Assembly: GCA_000442125.1 (NCBI GenBank)
Contig: KE546968.1
Location: forward strand, 1,143,932-1,207,931
Length of the DNA stretch: 64,000 nucleotides
Direction: 5' to 3'
Source: Opeltia flavorubescens
Taxonomy: Eukaryota > Ascomycota > Lecanoromycetes > Teloschistales > Teloschistaceae
Shown here: positions 1-12,767 of the stretch, piece after piece
Layout of the letters: each line of letters opens with the position of its first letter
Numbering within the stretch: position 1 is the stretch's first letter
Program-made: the position numbers and the translations under genes
The notes under the pieces: model-generated
The model's input: the letters and a program-made list of their open reading frames with translations, nothing else
What the model was told of the DNA's origin: nothing
Database searches by the model: none

Positions 1-1
1 G

Positions 2-640
2 ACCGTAGATTATTCCTCAACTGACGGAACCGCAATCCGTGACTACATCCACATACTCGACCTGGCTGCGGGTCACCTAGTCGCCTTGAATTACCTTCGT
101 TATCATCGGCCTGGCGTACGCGCATGGAACCTTGGCACGGGGAAAGGAAGCACAGTGTTCCACATGATCAAGGCTTTCAGCGCGGTAGTTGGGAGGGACT
201 TGCCATATCAGGTTGTCGGTCGGAGAGAAGGTGACGTGCTTGATCTTACTGCCAATCCAATAAGAGCAAACACGGAGCTGGAATGGAAGGCAAAGAGAAC
301 ATTGGAAGACGCCTGCGCGGATTTGTGGCGATGGACAGAGAACAACCCTCTTGGGTATCGACAAAGCCCACCCGACGAATTGCTGCAGGCTTTGAAGAAG
401 AGCCAGGAGGAAAATACGGTGGAAAAAGTTCAAGTAAACGGACAAGGTGCACTTACTAACGGGCATGCGACAAATGGAGTCACCGCGAACGGAGATTCTG
501 CAGGGCTACATGATCTCAACGGTGTCGTCAAGGCCAATGGAGGAGGAGAGAAACGCATTGAGCTCAGCAGCCCGAAAGAATTTATGGAGGCAGCGCTCGG
601 TCGTAGATCGAAGTTGGGAAGTAACGGGGAGGCCTTGTAA
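2..640 (+). CDS. GAL10: UDP-glucose 4-epimerase, C-terminal part (5' end outside window)
   Basis: The frame is open from the window edge and reads TVDYSSTDGTAIRDYIHILD, then VRAWNLGTGKGSTVFHMIKA. These are the substrate-domain signatures of GalE-type short-chain dehydrogenases, which interconvert UDP-glucose and UDP-galactose with bound NAD (Leloir pathway, cytosol). The NAD-binding Rossmann half and the catalytic Ser/Tyr-x-x-x-Lys lie upstream of the window. After the family's conserved end (about LWRWTENNPLGYR) there is a tail of roughly 90 residues rich in Asn-Gly pairs and lysine. Such tails occur on fungal epimerases and are probably disordered. No mutarotase domain follows, so this is not the two-domain Gal10 of budding yeast. 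The gene converges on the PMP3 homolog. Confidence 0.9.
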   Translation, partial: TVDYSSTDGTAIRDYIHILDLAAGHLVALNYLRYHRPGVRAWNLGTGKGSTVFHMIKAFSAVVGRDLPYQVVGRREGDVLDLTANPIRANTELEWKAKRTLEDACADLWRWTENNPLGYRQSPPDELLQALKKSQEENTVEKVQVNGQGALTNGHATNGVTANGDSAGLHDLNGVVKANGGGEKRIELSSPKEFMEAALGRRSKLGSNGEAL

Positions 641-1037
641 GAGGATAGCAATGTGCGGATGATGGGTGTACGATACGAGACGACGATTACTGATGCGACA
701 CTTTCGGCTCCATGAGATACCCTTGCATGTTTGGCCGACCCTGTATCATTAGCATTCCGATGAGCAGCTCTCACGATTGATAGACGTAGAATGGCAACTA
801 ATCATTTGCTTGATGCTTCCTTGCTGATACTGATCCATTCTTCCTGAAGCGTAATTCACCCTCATACCACCGCTCATTATGCATCATTTAATCCACCTCC
901 AGCGCCACCCAAAAATCACCGTTCGCGGCTGCTTTACAATCAATGTCTCGCTTCGCTACCCTCCCACGTATGCACCATCGTCAGGAAATTTCCCTCATTC
1001 TCTCACATCTGTGACACATGGACTAGGCCTAAGCGGT
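641..1037. other. Convergent intergenic gap, epimerase / PMP3 homolog
   Basis: This stretch between two facing stop codons should hold both 3' UTRs. I see no credible ORF, RNA gene, repeat or strong hairpin in it. Confidence 0.6.
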
Positions 1038-1617
1038 CTACGTCTGCACCTTGTTGTCTCCAGAAATAGCCTGCTCGTAACTTGGCGGAACCGCTTGCCC
1101 TCCACTGGAACTCTCGCCACTAGCATTCTGTTGATGCTGAGCCTGCGGTTCGACTTGCCCCTGCGGTTTTGGTTGTGGTTGCGGTCGCGGCTGCTGCTGC
1201 TGCGGCACCCTCATCCCCTGCACAGTTCCATATCCCCGATTGTTGCTCGGATACTGCTGCTGCGTTGGGACTAAATCTCCCTGGCTGTTGTTCCTGCTGT
1301 CGCTGACATAATAATACGTTACATGTCCCTGTGGATGTCCGCCCCGCTCAAGATCTTCGTAGTCGGAGGATGGATCGGGGTATTTGGCTATGATGTACCA
1401 AGCGTGGAGGAGGCCGGGGATGAAACCAAGCATGCAGAGGAGGATGTTGATGAGGGAGTCGAGGGAGCAGAGACCGGATTTGATCCATACTGTATGGGTT
1501 TTGTTAGAAGAGAGTGCGGATCTGAGGGGTAAAAATTCAAGGGAGAGAGACTGTACCAGGGAGTGGTGGGAAGATTATGGCAAGAACAGCAAGGAGAATG
1601 TCTGATGAGCAGCACAT
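1038..1617 (-). CDS. PMP3/RCI2 (UPF0057) proteolipid with long C-terminal tail
   Basis: There are two exons on the minus strand, 1617-1557 and 1489-1038, with a 67-nt GT-AG intron whose branch site is TTCTAAC. The protein has about 170 residues. It starts MCCSSDILLAVLAIIFPPLP and continues VWIKSGLCSLDSLINILLC and LGFIPGLLHAWYIIAKYP, the two membrane helices and connecting loop of the PMP3 family. These small plasma-membrane proteolipids affect membrane potential and salt tolerance. The family core is only about 55 residues. Here a Gln/Pro-rich cytosolic tail of about 110 residues follows and carries VPPSYEQA, a PPxY motif of the kind bound by WW domains of Rsp5/Nedd4 ligases. The intron restores the Val codon expected in the family. 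Confidence 0.88.
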
Positions 1618-3195
1618 TTTGGAATTTAGAATAGACTTGATTTGGACACCAATATGAAATCTGGAATGAAGGTGATAGATGATGTAGAGTTTGGATGTTG
1701 AACAGGCGGTTTGGAGTTGCCTGGTGGGCGGATGACGAACTGTGGAGGCTCAGTTTGCGGCATGGGGCAAATGTCGCGGCTTTCTAAGTTCCGACCAATC
1801 AGCGACTGCATCGAACAACACCACCGCCCGAGGGGGCCTTGGTACCAATCATTTAGCAGTCTTCGAGGTGGCCATGAAAATTACTAATCACACGTCTCTG
1901 TTCGCATGTTGAACTACAGCTTAGAGTTTCTATGGGAAATTTCCCAATTTTGCGATAAGATTTGAACGACTTGAAACCCATCGTATCGGCGTGACGATTT
2001 ATTTAATATCGTTCGCTAGGCTCGTGATGATGTCCAAACGATGCTGGATTCCGCGAATCAATTCCTTGCGTACTAAACATGGATTAATTGCTGGGCCGAA
2101 GGGACGGTATCTGGTGTATCCCATGGCTCCAGGAATGGGCAAAGGTATAAGCGCGGTAAACGCGGCACGTCAACATCAACAAACGTCAAAGAAACATCAC
2201 ATTTCGTTATCTCACCGTGTTCGTCCCAACTTCGCAAGCCCACAAGCCAACAGAAGCCTTAGCTCGAATGCGACCTTCTTATGATCGCTCAATCAAGCGC
2301 ATTGAAGCTTTCTCATTGCAACTAAATGCATTGCGCGACTGCAATCATTGTCGCAGCAGCGACACGCTTCAAGGAGTTCAATTCATCACTGAGAGAAAAT
2401 CTTCAACATCATAGACAGCAGAGCTACAAAGATCGATAACCAGGAAGTCCTGAACAGTAGTCAAAAAGAAGAGCGTCGTGATTGCGCTTTTGAACCTGCG
2501 CCATAAACATCATTGGAGCGATTGGCTGGTGTTACAATAGTCTACACGGGGAAATCAAATTCTGAAGAAAGGAAAACGAAGAGTGTCTATTGCTGAAGGG
2601 GTCTGAGATTAGCAAGGAGGAAAAAAGCATTGCCGAATCTTGGTAATCTTCTCCGCCGCCGCAACGACCTGCTTGGGCCCTTAATCATCGCCACCAGAGA
2701 ACATCCAGCATTACAGGCAGGAGGGTTACGAAAATAAAGAGCCGTGAAGTGCGATATCAAGAGCAGGAAGGGAAGAGTACAATCATTGTGCTTCATTTGC
2801 TTCGGTGCTCCACAATTGAGGTATTGGACATTGCGTTGTGACGATAGCGGGGGTTTGGACAATAGTATCTGCGTAAGAAACCGTTAGGAAGCTATTATCG
2901 TTGAGAGGCTACCATTGTTGGGGTGCTATTGAGGCAGTCATGTGAGTCTATGCTAGGCCCCTAACCCCACACAAATTGTCCTCAAACTTCTCTTCCATTA
3001 CTTTTACTATTTCACTTTTCGTTCTAGCACACTACTTACATTTATAACTAGACTCAATAGCTTCAGGCAAGCATTCGCACCAATATATTCTTCATAGAGG
3101 TTTCTGGCAAGCCCTGCTCCATCGCACTCTTCTATATCCCAGCTTCAGGCAAGCCATCTTTCACCCTTTTCCATTCAAACTTGAATCATCTCAAA
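1618..3195. other. Intergenic region upstream of the SUN-domain gene
   Basis: This is 1.6 kb with no supportable gene. Short ORFs in it lack domains, codon bias and splice support. The promoters of both divergent neighbours should lie here. The last 135 bases, the leader of the SUN gene, contain three spaced GGCAAGC-bearing repeats (see repeat entry). Confidence 0.5.
3061..3154 (+). repeat. Three spaced GGCAAGC leader repeats
   Basis: CTTCAGGCAAGC occurs at 3061-3072 and again at 3143-3154, with the variant TTTCTGGCAAGC at 3101-3112. The copies are about 41 bp apart, just before the ATG of the SUN-domain gene. This may be a decayed 41-bp tandem repeat or repeated factor-binding sites. No function is known. 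Confidence 0.5.
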
Positions 3196-4668
3196 ATGTC
3201 GACCACCGGACGCCGTGGACCGACCACTCGCTCAGCTAGCCGCGCTGGTTCCGTGGCTTCCTCCGCTGGCGACGATGTTGCCGCTGACCAGCGCGTTTCT
3301 GGACCTGGCTCCGTCAAATCCAAGCGCGCCCAGGCTAAGAGCCGCGAAAACAAGGTCTACGGATCTAAGCTCGCTGCCGCTGGAGCTCAGCGTATGGCGG
3401 CGGCTGCTGCTAATCTTGCTGCTTCCGACGGTATCCAGGCCACCCTCAATCAAAGTGAAACGGGCAACGAAGAATCCGATGCTCAAGCCCTGTCCCGTCA
3501 GTTGGCCCCGATCCAGGAGGGACGCAACGAGTTCCCTCCGGAAGTGTACGAACGCGACGAGATCATCAACCAGGCCATTGGCGAGCGCATTGAAGAGGCG
3601 AATGAAACAGCAAGACGTGCAAATGGTAACCAACCTTCGGAAGGATCGAGCGTGCTGCAGAAACAAATAACCCTTCTGAGTTCTAACACCTTAATAGATC
3701 GCCCCCTGTCATCGTTCTTTCGGACCAAACACTATCTGGTCCTGATCGCATTCCTCATGCTTCTCACTACTTTGTTTGCAGATATCTATCGTGGTCCTTT
3801 ATTTGGTCCCCGCTACGATATCCTCAAAAAGCGTTTCAGCATCGGTAACCGTATGCTAATTTCAAAGGACGACATCCAAGACATCCACCAAACATTGCAC
3901 CAACTCGAAAACAAGGTCTGGCACATGAACAAAGCTGTCGAGAATGCCAAAGTTGCCACCAGATCTCGTCCCATTAATTTCTTCTCGCAGCTCCACGGTA
4001 TGATTGTTGACGGACGCCTCACGAGTCCTACTGGGAGATTCTGGTTGCGCACCGGTACTTATGACCAGCATAGTGCTGTTTTCACTGAGCCGACATGGTT
4101 CGAGAAATATGTCTATCCCGGCTACACTACCATTGTTGTTAATCCAAATGGCCCTGCAACAGTCTTTGCGCCTTGGGATGAATCGGAAGGGTCCAGTTGG
4201 TGCGCTGCGGCGGGTGATGGAAAGCTCCAGCTAGCAGTCGCCGTTGATGGACCGATGACGCCTACAGAACTAGTCATTGAGCATAACCCCAATGGCAAGC
4301 AACTCCGCCCTAAAATTGTACCTGCTCCAAAGGAAATTGAACTCTGGGCCGAAATTGTTGATGATGATCTGCGCGAATATATTGGTCGGGACGCTCAGCA
4401 CCTCTACGGGGAATTCAAAGATTCGGACTCAAGTGCCGTTGCTGCTCTGCCCAAGGAATATGTCCCTATTGGTCGCTGGACATATAATTGGGAATCACCA
4501 GAATTTGTCCAAACCCTTCGCATCAGCACCGATCTCAAAGGGGCACATGTCTCTAAAGTTGCTGTTCGTGTCAATTCTAATTGGGCCAATGATCCGTTCA
4601 CTTGCCTCTACCGGCTCCGCTTGCATGGCAAGGCTCATCATGAGGATGCTGGACTCTGGATGGCGTGA
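3196..4668 (+). CDS. SUN-domain inner nuclear membrane protein (Sad1/UNC-84 family)
   Basis: The first ATG is at 3196 (MSTTGRRGPTTRSASRAGS). The N-terminus is basic and low-complexity, as expected for the nucleoplasmic face. One membrane helix follows at about residues 178-198 (YLVLIAFLMLLTTLFADIY), then a short helical linker (IQDIHQTLHQLENKVWHMNK) and a SUN-like domain to the end (SWCAAAGDGKLQLAVAV, TELVIEHNP, VAVRVNSNW). SUN proteins trimerise in the perinuclear space and bind KASH proteins to link chromatin to the cytoskeleton and spindle pole body. A likely in-frame 72-nt intron sits at 3626-3697 (donor GTAACC, branch TTCTAAC, acceptor TAG). Spliced length is 466 residues, unspliced 490. 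Confidence 0.88.
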   Translation: MSTTGRRGPTTRSASRAGSVASSAGDDVAADQRVSGPGSVKSKRAQAKSRENKVYGSKLAAAGAQRMAAAAANLAASDGIQATLNQSETGNEESDAQALSRQLAPIQEGRNEFPPEVYERDEIINQAIGERIEEANETARRANGNQPSEGSSVLQKQITLLSSNTLIDRPLSSFFRTKHYLVLIAFLMLLTTLFADIYRGPLFGPRYDILKKRFSIGNRMLISKDDIQDIHQTLHQLENKVWHMNKAVENAKVATRSRPINFFSQLHGMIVDGRLTSPTGRFWLRTGTYDQHSAVFTEPTWFEKYVYPGYTTIVVNPNGPATVFAPWDESEGSSWCAAAGDGKLQLAVAVDGPMTPTELVIEHNPNGKQLRPKIVPAPKEIELWAEIVDDDLREYIGRDAQHLYGEFKDSDSSAVAALPKEYVPIGRWTYNWESPEFVQTLRISTDLKGAHVSKVAVRVNSNWANDPFTCLYRLRLHGKAHHEDAGLWMA

Positions 4669-5015
4669 TGCAGCTATCAAACGTGGTTTCTACAGCATGT
4701 GCGAAGGATTGGAAGTGGTCGTGCTCTTCCATTGTGGCTTATGCTCTGTGTTCTTTATTCATGTACGGACTGTTGATCGGTATGATGTGCGAAGCGGTCG
4801 AGATGTTTGTGCTCAGTCATATGACATTTTCGATATGTTTTCTGTCTGTGTGTGGGCTGATAATTGAATATTGCGGGGGAAGAAACAGACGTGGCTTTGC
4901 CCCTTCATCATGGCTTTGCTCCTTCATCATGGCGCATACGATGTGTTCTCTATATTTGTAGCTATACTGTTGCTTAAGGTGGAACGGAGAGATCAATTTG
5001 AATTATGATGCATAG
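4669..5015. other. Convergent intergenic gap, SUN / small mitochondrial protein
   Basis: Non-coding 3' flanks. Besides the 19-bp tandem duplication listed separately there is one short hairpin (TGGAAG...CTTCCA near 4709). Nothing else is recognisable. Confidence 0.5.
4892..4929 (+). repeat. 19-bp tandem duplication (two copies)
   Basis: TGGCTTTGCCCCTTCATCA at 4892-4910 is followed directly by TGGCTTTGCTCCTTCATCA at 4911-4929, one mismatch apart. It lies in the 3' flank of the SUN gene and looks like a simple slippage duplication. Confidence 0.9.
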
Positions 5016-5412
5016 CTATATCAATCGAAACATATTGTTTCTGACACCTCTCTTCATTGCCGTGGGTTTGCCGTCCTCCAATTCCATGCCCGCCTCCCCC
5101 CCTTCACCCGACCTTCCCTCCATCTTCATTCGAAGCTCCTCATCTATTTCTGCCATAGTCTTTTTTGATGTCGGAGTCTCTTCACTGCTAGAACCAGTGC
5201 TGTTCTTTCCAGGCTGGTCCAAACTTTAAATCTACCCCTAAAAAAGAAATTTGAAATCCTTGTTGACTTACCTCCGGTTCAGTTCCTGATTTGTCCTCGG
5301 CCGTCGTGGATGCGAATCGATTTGTGTTGCATGTTATCTTGACTTTAGGCAAAACCTGGGCTGAATTTTGACTTCTGGCGCCTAACTCCAAAAGCCCTGC
5401 AATCCTTGACAT
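5016..5412 (-). CDS. Small conserved fungal protein, predicted mitochondrial
   Basis: Two exons, 5412-5272 and 5213-5016, are joined by a 58-nt intron (donor GTAAGT, acceptor CCAG) and give about 112 residues. The N-terminus (MSRIAGLLELGARSQNSAQ) is basic and lacks acidic residues for the first 38 positions, as in a mitochondrial presequence. The C-terminal half (IDEELRMKMEGRSGEGG, then ELEDGKPTAMKRGV, then NNMFRLI) reads like a conserved domain. I recall similar ends in uncharacterised fungal proteins but cannot name a family. The acceptor was chosen because it keeps this half in frame; an earlier AG would end the protein soon after. The gene shares a 203-bp divergent promoter with CEF1. Confidence 0.68.
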
Positions 5413-5615
5413 TATTTCGTTTCCCAAGACACTTCGTACTATTGAGCTTGCCCTATCACGATACGAAGTGCGGAAGCAGGTATAAGGACGACGTCATTCG
5501 TAGCTGAGGTAGGGCTGATTAGTCAGTAGCTTCAAACCATCGGAATTTGTTCCGAACACTCATTTCTAGATCTTGCTCCAGCCATTATTCTTCCTTGTAT
5601 TTGTTAGTCGTCACA

Positions 5616-8198
<2,583 letters not shown>

Positions 8199-9039
8199 TT
8201 GCAATTGAAGATTTGATTACTTTGGATGTCTTTGAGGAGGACTATAGATCTTCCTCCCTCCATATCCATAATTTTACGTCATCATTCTTCGGTACTTGAT
8301 ACTTGGTAATTTACTTTTCCCTGCTGTATTTTATTATTATCTTTCGCATTGTACGCAACGATTCTCTCCTTCTCTTTCAAATAGAGGAGGTGGATGACAC
8401 GGTCATATCGTCTACAGGTTACGTGATTTGTAGTACCAGAGTGCTGTAGGAACTTTCGCTGTCGAGTAGAATGGCAATCCGAGCCAACAGACACATGCAT
8501 AGAGCCCACCATCAGCATGACCTCAAAGCAGATGTATCATGTCCCCGAATACAGTGATCGTTCGTATCCCGTATGGCATAGAGATGTTAAGATTGTGGCT
8601 CAGGTGGGTATGGTCACCTCACCCACGACTCCACCACTGACCCACTAATCTGCTTTGTCTACGCGATTTATCGAGGCTGCTCTACCAATAAATGAGTCCA
8701 CAACGAGTAGGGGCTGATGATGCTATGCTGTGGGTGGTGGCTCATGTGGTGCGCTTCGAGCCGTGTCCGCCGGACTAGGGACGCTAGAACATGAGCCCTT
8801 CAGAGGCTGCCCTTGAGTATATATAAATGACTCTCAGTCCATAGCTATGGCCATGAGGATCAGAGACATGTTTCCAGAATTCGGATTGGAAGGAAAAGAT
8901 CGGAGCCTGAGGTTGAGGATGCACCGCTGGCCAAGCAATATGTTGGACGCCTCGCCGCTTCCTCCCGAACTATTCAGCATCCTTCGACCAGCATCAGACC
9001 AGCGTCAGGCTCAACGTCAACAGCTCACTTCACTGAAGA
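8199..9039. other. Intergenic region CEF1 to DUF92 gene
   Basis: No supportable gene. A 6-bp hairpin (GGAGGA / TCCTCC, about 8236-8257) lies just past the CEF1 stop, probably in its 3' UTR. An ORF around 8847-9101 overlaps the start of the next gene in another frame and has no recognisable domain. Confidence 0.5.
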
Positions 9040-10205
9040 ATGCATCCCTACGTCGCTGTGCCAGCTACTACGGCGCTGGTCTGGCGCGCCTACTCTCGTA
9101 AATCTTTGACACCTGCCGGCATTGTAGTTGCTGCCTTGACAGCAATCGTTCACGCTATCCATCCATGGAGCGTCTTCTTCGCTTTACTGGCTGTATTTTT
9201 CCTGGCCGGTACATCAGTCACCAAGGTAAGCCTTTAGATTCACGTCCTCAATACCTATGAATCCTATCCTTTGTAGGTAAAACATGATATCAAAGCAAGC
9301 CTTACACTTTCTTCTTTGGGATCCTCGGGCGGCGAAGGCCCACGGACGCATATTCAAGTCCTTGCCAATTCACTGGTAGCATCTGTCCTCATTCTCCTTC
9401 ACTATCGCCAGCTGCTTGCTAGAGATAAGAGTGGTGATGCAAGCCAAGGATGCTGGCCTTACGGTGAAGACCTTCTGGTTGTAGGTATCGTGAGGTATGG
9501 AATTGCCTACTATCTTCCAAAGCAGCTATTAAGCCGGATTACCACAGTAATTACGCTTCCGTAGCGGCCGATACCTTCTCGTCTGAGCTCGGAATATTAT
9601 CCAAGAGCAGACCTCGCCTTCTGACGTCTTGGAACTTCCGTCAAGTACCACCAGGCACAAATGGTGGGATCACTCTCTGGGGCACCATGGCAGGTTTTCT
9701 CGGCGCATCAACCATTGCTTTGACATCCGTGCTGCTTCTTCCCTTTTGCCCTGTGGGATTGGCGTCGAGGACGGGAAAGCTTTTCGGTGACAATCAGCCT
9801 GGCTTCGAAGGCGGTAGTGGATGGGGATTGCGTGAGAAATTTACTTGGGTGCTCGCAGTCACGATTTGGGGAGGAGTGGGGAGTCTTGTCGACAGTGCCC
9901 TTGGTGGTTGGTTGCAGGCCAGCGTAATCGACGCCAAGACGGGCAAGGTCATAGAGGGTAATGGAGGAGCAAAGGTTCGTGTTCTATTGCGGATGCGAAT
10001 GTTGCTGACATGCAATGCGTAGGTGCCATTGACTGCTTCTCACATCAAGAAAGATGATGGCGTCAGCAGCAGGCGGATTGAAACCGGAGCCGGCCTGCTG
10101 GACAACAACGGTGTCAATATCGTGATGGCTACGACGATGAGCCTCGGAGGTATGATTATCGCTGGACGCTTATGGAAAGTACCACTAGACAGTATCTTAC
10201 ATTAG
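9040..10205 (+). CDS. DUF92/TMEM19-family integral membrane protein (VTE6-like)
   Basis: Four exons: 9040-9225, 9277-9494, 9548-9974 and 10023-10205, giving 337 residues. Family landmarks are SSGGEGPRTHIQVLANS, the exon 2/3 junction NYASVAADTFSSELGILSK, GTNGGITLWGTMAGFLGA and the C-terminal LLDNNGVNIV. Several hydrophobic segments make it a polytopic membrane protein. The plant member VTE6 phosphorylates phytyl phosphate in tocopherol synthesis. The fungal and animal (TMEM19) members have no settled role, though an isoprenoid-phosphate kinase activity is plausible. The splice joins are supported because each restores a conserved family stretch. Confidence 0.86.
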
Positions 10206-10686
10206 TTGTATTTGTTCTTTTGATTGTCGACTGTGTGTTCTCAACCATGAGTTACTCTGCATTCATCTGAAATCATTACAGATCTAGAGTAGCAGCTTTT
10301 TGAGCTACCTATCTTTCATTACACCATAATCAAGTCAATTTTGTGTTCACAGTAGAAAGTTGGCCTCAAGCATTACTTGGGATAGTATCACGGCATTCAC
10401 TTTTGGTCTCTGTTACTAGTTGTCAGGAATTTCTTCCCCATACCTTATTAACCAAGCAGCACAAAAGAGGTACATTGACCCTTATCAAGTCCAGACCGGC
10501 CTAGTGTTCCGGTTGATTTTTGAAAGGTCGGCCTCTCGGGGATCTAGATGCAGCTTGTCGCCCAACCCAGTGCGTCGGTTGGCAGTAACCATTTTCCATT
10601 CTCCATAGCAATTAAACGTTTGTTCTTAAGGCATTATCGCCCTCTTTACTGCTGTACACTCGCAATTTTGAGACTCCAACCTTGCA
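10206..10686. other. Intergenic region before the serine hydrolase
   Basis: Holds the 3' flank of the DUF92 gene and the promoter of the next gene. I see no coding region, repeat or RNA gene here. Confidence 0.5.
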
Positions 10687-12443
10687 ATGGCTCCATCATT
10701 AAAGCCGTCGGCCGTGGCAAATATCGGTCGTTCAATTGACGAGGTCACTGCAGACAAAAACAGAATCCCAGGATGCGTCTTCGTAGCTGTCAACAAGGAG
10801 GGAAAAACTCTCGTCGAGTACGCTAGCGGAGATCGTGGTCTGGACACGCAACAACCGATGACTCTGGATTCAGTCTTCTGGATTGCATCATGTACGAAAA
10901 TGATATGTGGAATAGCTGCTATGCAGCTTGTTGAGCAAGGACTATTGAGACTCGACGATGAGGACCAACTGGAGGAAATCTGTCCAGAGTTGAAGAAGAT
11001 CTGCATACTCAGGGACGTGAATGAGTATGGAAAGCCTGAGCTGATTGAAAAGAAGAACCGGATAACGTTGAGGATGCTGCTGACGCATACGGGTAAGTAG
11101 CCCTCCTTTCTTGTCTTTATTCCCTGACTCCGTTGAGACTGACATTCTCTCATCAGCTGGTTTTGGGTGAGGCAGGCCATCAGTTCATGTTCAACGTCTC
11201 GGATAACTGACTTGCCTCTCTTTGCCTAAGCTACGCTTACTCCAATGACAAGATACGACGATGGGGCCAACCAATTGGCCATGATGATCTTTCTGGGCAC
11301 CCACAAGTTACATTCAATTCGCCTCTCTTGTTCGAGCCAGGGACCAACTGGGAATATGGGGTTCGTACTCAAGGCCAACAACTTCTGGGTGTACTGTTAC
11401 TGAAGAAGGATAGGTCGGCGTTGACTGGGCTGGAAGAGTCGTCGAACGTGTATCGGGCATGTCACTCAGCGAATATATGCAAAACAACATCTTTCAGCCT
11501 TTGGGCATCGATAACATCCGCTTCTTCCCCACAGCGGAGATGATGGAAGGCTTAGTGCACATGCACCACAGAGAACAAAATGGTAAACTGAGGGAATGTG
11601 ATCACCCTTACCGAAGACCACTGTTCGTCGATGGCAATGATAGCTCCGATATACACCACGCTGGTGGGCATGGCTGCTTCGCCCGACCGGCCGATTTTTG
11701 CGGTATGTCCTGTGGCTACTCACGTTGAGTGGATAAGTGATATCTTTCCTCATATCTACACCAGACTCCTAACACAGTACCCACAGAGATCCTCTCCACA
11801 CTTCTCAATTCAGGCACCTCCCCAAAAACCTCTGCCCGCATCCTCTCTCCTGCCACAGTCGAAGAAATGTTCACGAATCAAATTCCTCAATTCCCCAACT
11901 TCGGCCGCCGAGGCATGACAATCGTGAAACCCGACCTCGCCAACCCGATCATAGATTTCTATCCCCAGCCTCCAGACCAGCCGCAAGGTTGGGGAATCAC
12001 CTTCATGCTGACAATGCATGAGACAGCAACCGGTAGAGGGAGGAACGCCGCTTTCTGGGCTGGTCTGCCGAACGTTTTTTGGTGGTGTGATCGGGAGAAA
12101 GGGGTTGCAGGGATCATTGCGACTCAGATCTTACCTTTTGCGGGTACGTGTCTTCGTTCAGCCTTCTCAAACTATCTACGCCCCTGGCTTTTGTCTGCTT
12201 TTGTGGAGAGGGAAACGTGGTCGTGGGTAGCTGATGCTAACCATCGTGATAGACGAGGAGGTCTTGTCCCTTGGGGCGAAGCTGGAGAGCATAATATATG
12301 CGGACTTGGAGGAAGGGGAAGAGGAAGAGGAAGAGGAAGGGGAAGTGGAAGTGGAAGTGGTACTGGAAGTAGAAGTGGAAGTAGAAATGGACGTTGAAAA
12401 GAAAGAGGAAGTATACATGAGAACGGGACACCTTACTCTATAA
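10687..12443 (+). CDS. Beta-lactamase-fold serine hydrolase (class C / esterase-like)
   Basis: Six exons: 10687-11092, 11157-11166 (only 10 nt), 11231-11360, 11414-11702, 11787-12143 and 12253-12443, about 460 residues. The catalytic Ser-x-x-Lys is S68-C-T-K71 within WIASCTKMICGIAA. The second motif Tyr-x-Asn is Y142-S-N144, assembled across the micro-exon (LLTHTAGFGYAYSN). Further family stretches are FEPGTNWEYGVGVDWAGRVV and GWGITFMLTM. These proteins resemble EstB-type esterases and LovD-like acyltransferases; the substrate cannot be told from sequence. No secretion signal is seen. The last exon ends in a Glu/Val-rich tail encoded by a purine microsatellite, probably a recent lineage-specific extension. 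Confidence 0.85.
12310..12416 (+). repeat. Purine microsatellite (GAAGAG / GAAGTG units) inside coding exon
   Basis: Runs of GGAAGA followed by GGAAGTG-like units encode alternating Glu and Glu-Val at the C-terminus of the serine hydrolase. The strand is almost purely purine. Repeat number is likely variable between strains. Confidence 0.85.
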
Positions 12444-12767
12444 GGGCTGTGGCAACGTCGTTATTGCGATCATAGTAGACCTCTTCAACAGGTCTACTAT
12501 GGTCCCATTCGGGCAATGATTTGGCGCCCTCAAGAGGGTATAGTATGCTCGAAATAGACGGGGACGACTACCAAAAGCGTTTGCGGGTTTTGCTTTGAAA
12601 AATTAGACGACTCTCGGTACCTTTGCTTGCATAATAGAGCAGGTATAGCAGTTAGAAAATATTCAAGATAGTATGTCTACTCAAAAGCCCATTTTTCTCT
12701 TCCATATTGGCGCCCTCACCATATTTACAACACTATATGTACAATATCTCTTCCTTCTCATTATTCA
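12444..12767. other. Convergent gap with a cluster of hairpins
   Basis: Lies between the facing stops of the serine hydrolase and the deubiquitinase. The strongest structure is at 12471-12501: arms CATAGTAGACCT and AGGTCTACTATG pair over 12 perfect bp around a 7-nt loop. They extend outward by GAT/GTC and then ATTGC (12463-12467) with GCAAT (12513-12517). Smaller inverted repeats follow: CCCTC/GAGGG (12527-12538), AAAGC/GCTTT (12574-12596), and TACC-TT-TGCT with AGCA-GGTA (12618-12645). No ORF is present. The role may be 3'-end formation or barriers between convergent transcripts, but this is inference. Confidence 0.7.

Noticed and set aside
1388-1615. 75-residue minus-strand ORF covering the PMP3 first exon
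   Set aside because: It is the intron-read, frame-shifted shadow of the PMP3 homolog; the spliced frame gives the true family sequence.
2587-2862. 91-residue minus-strand ORF with an Arg run
   Set aside because: No homology-like pattern, no splice context and low-complexity Arg repeats; not supportable.
8847-9101. 84-residue ORF just before and overlapping the DUF92 gene
   Set aside because: Overlaps the real first exon in another frame and has no conserved features.
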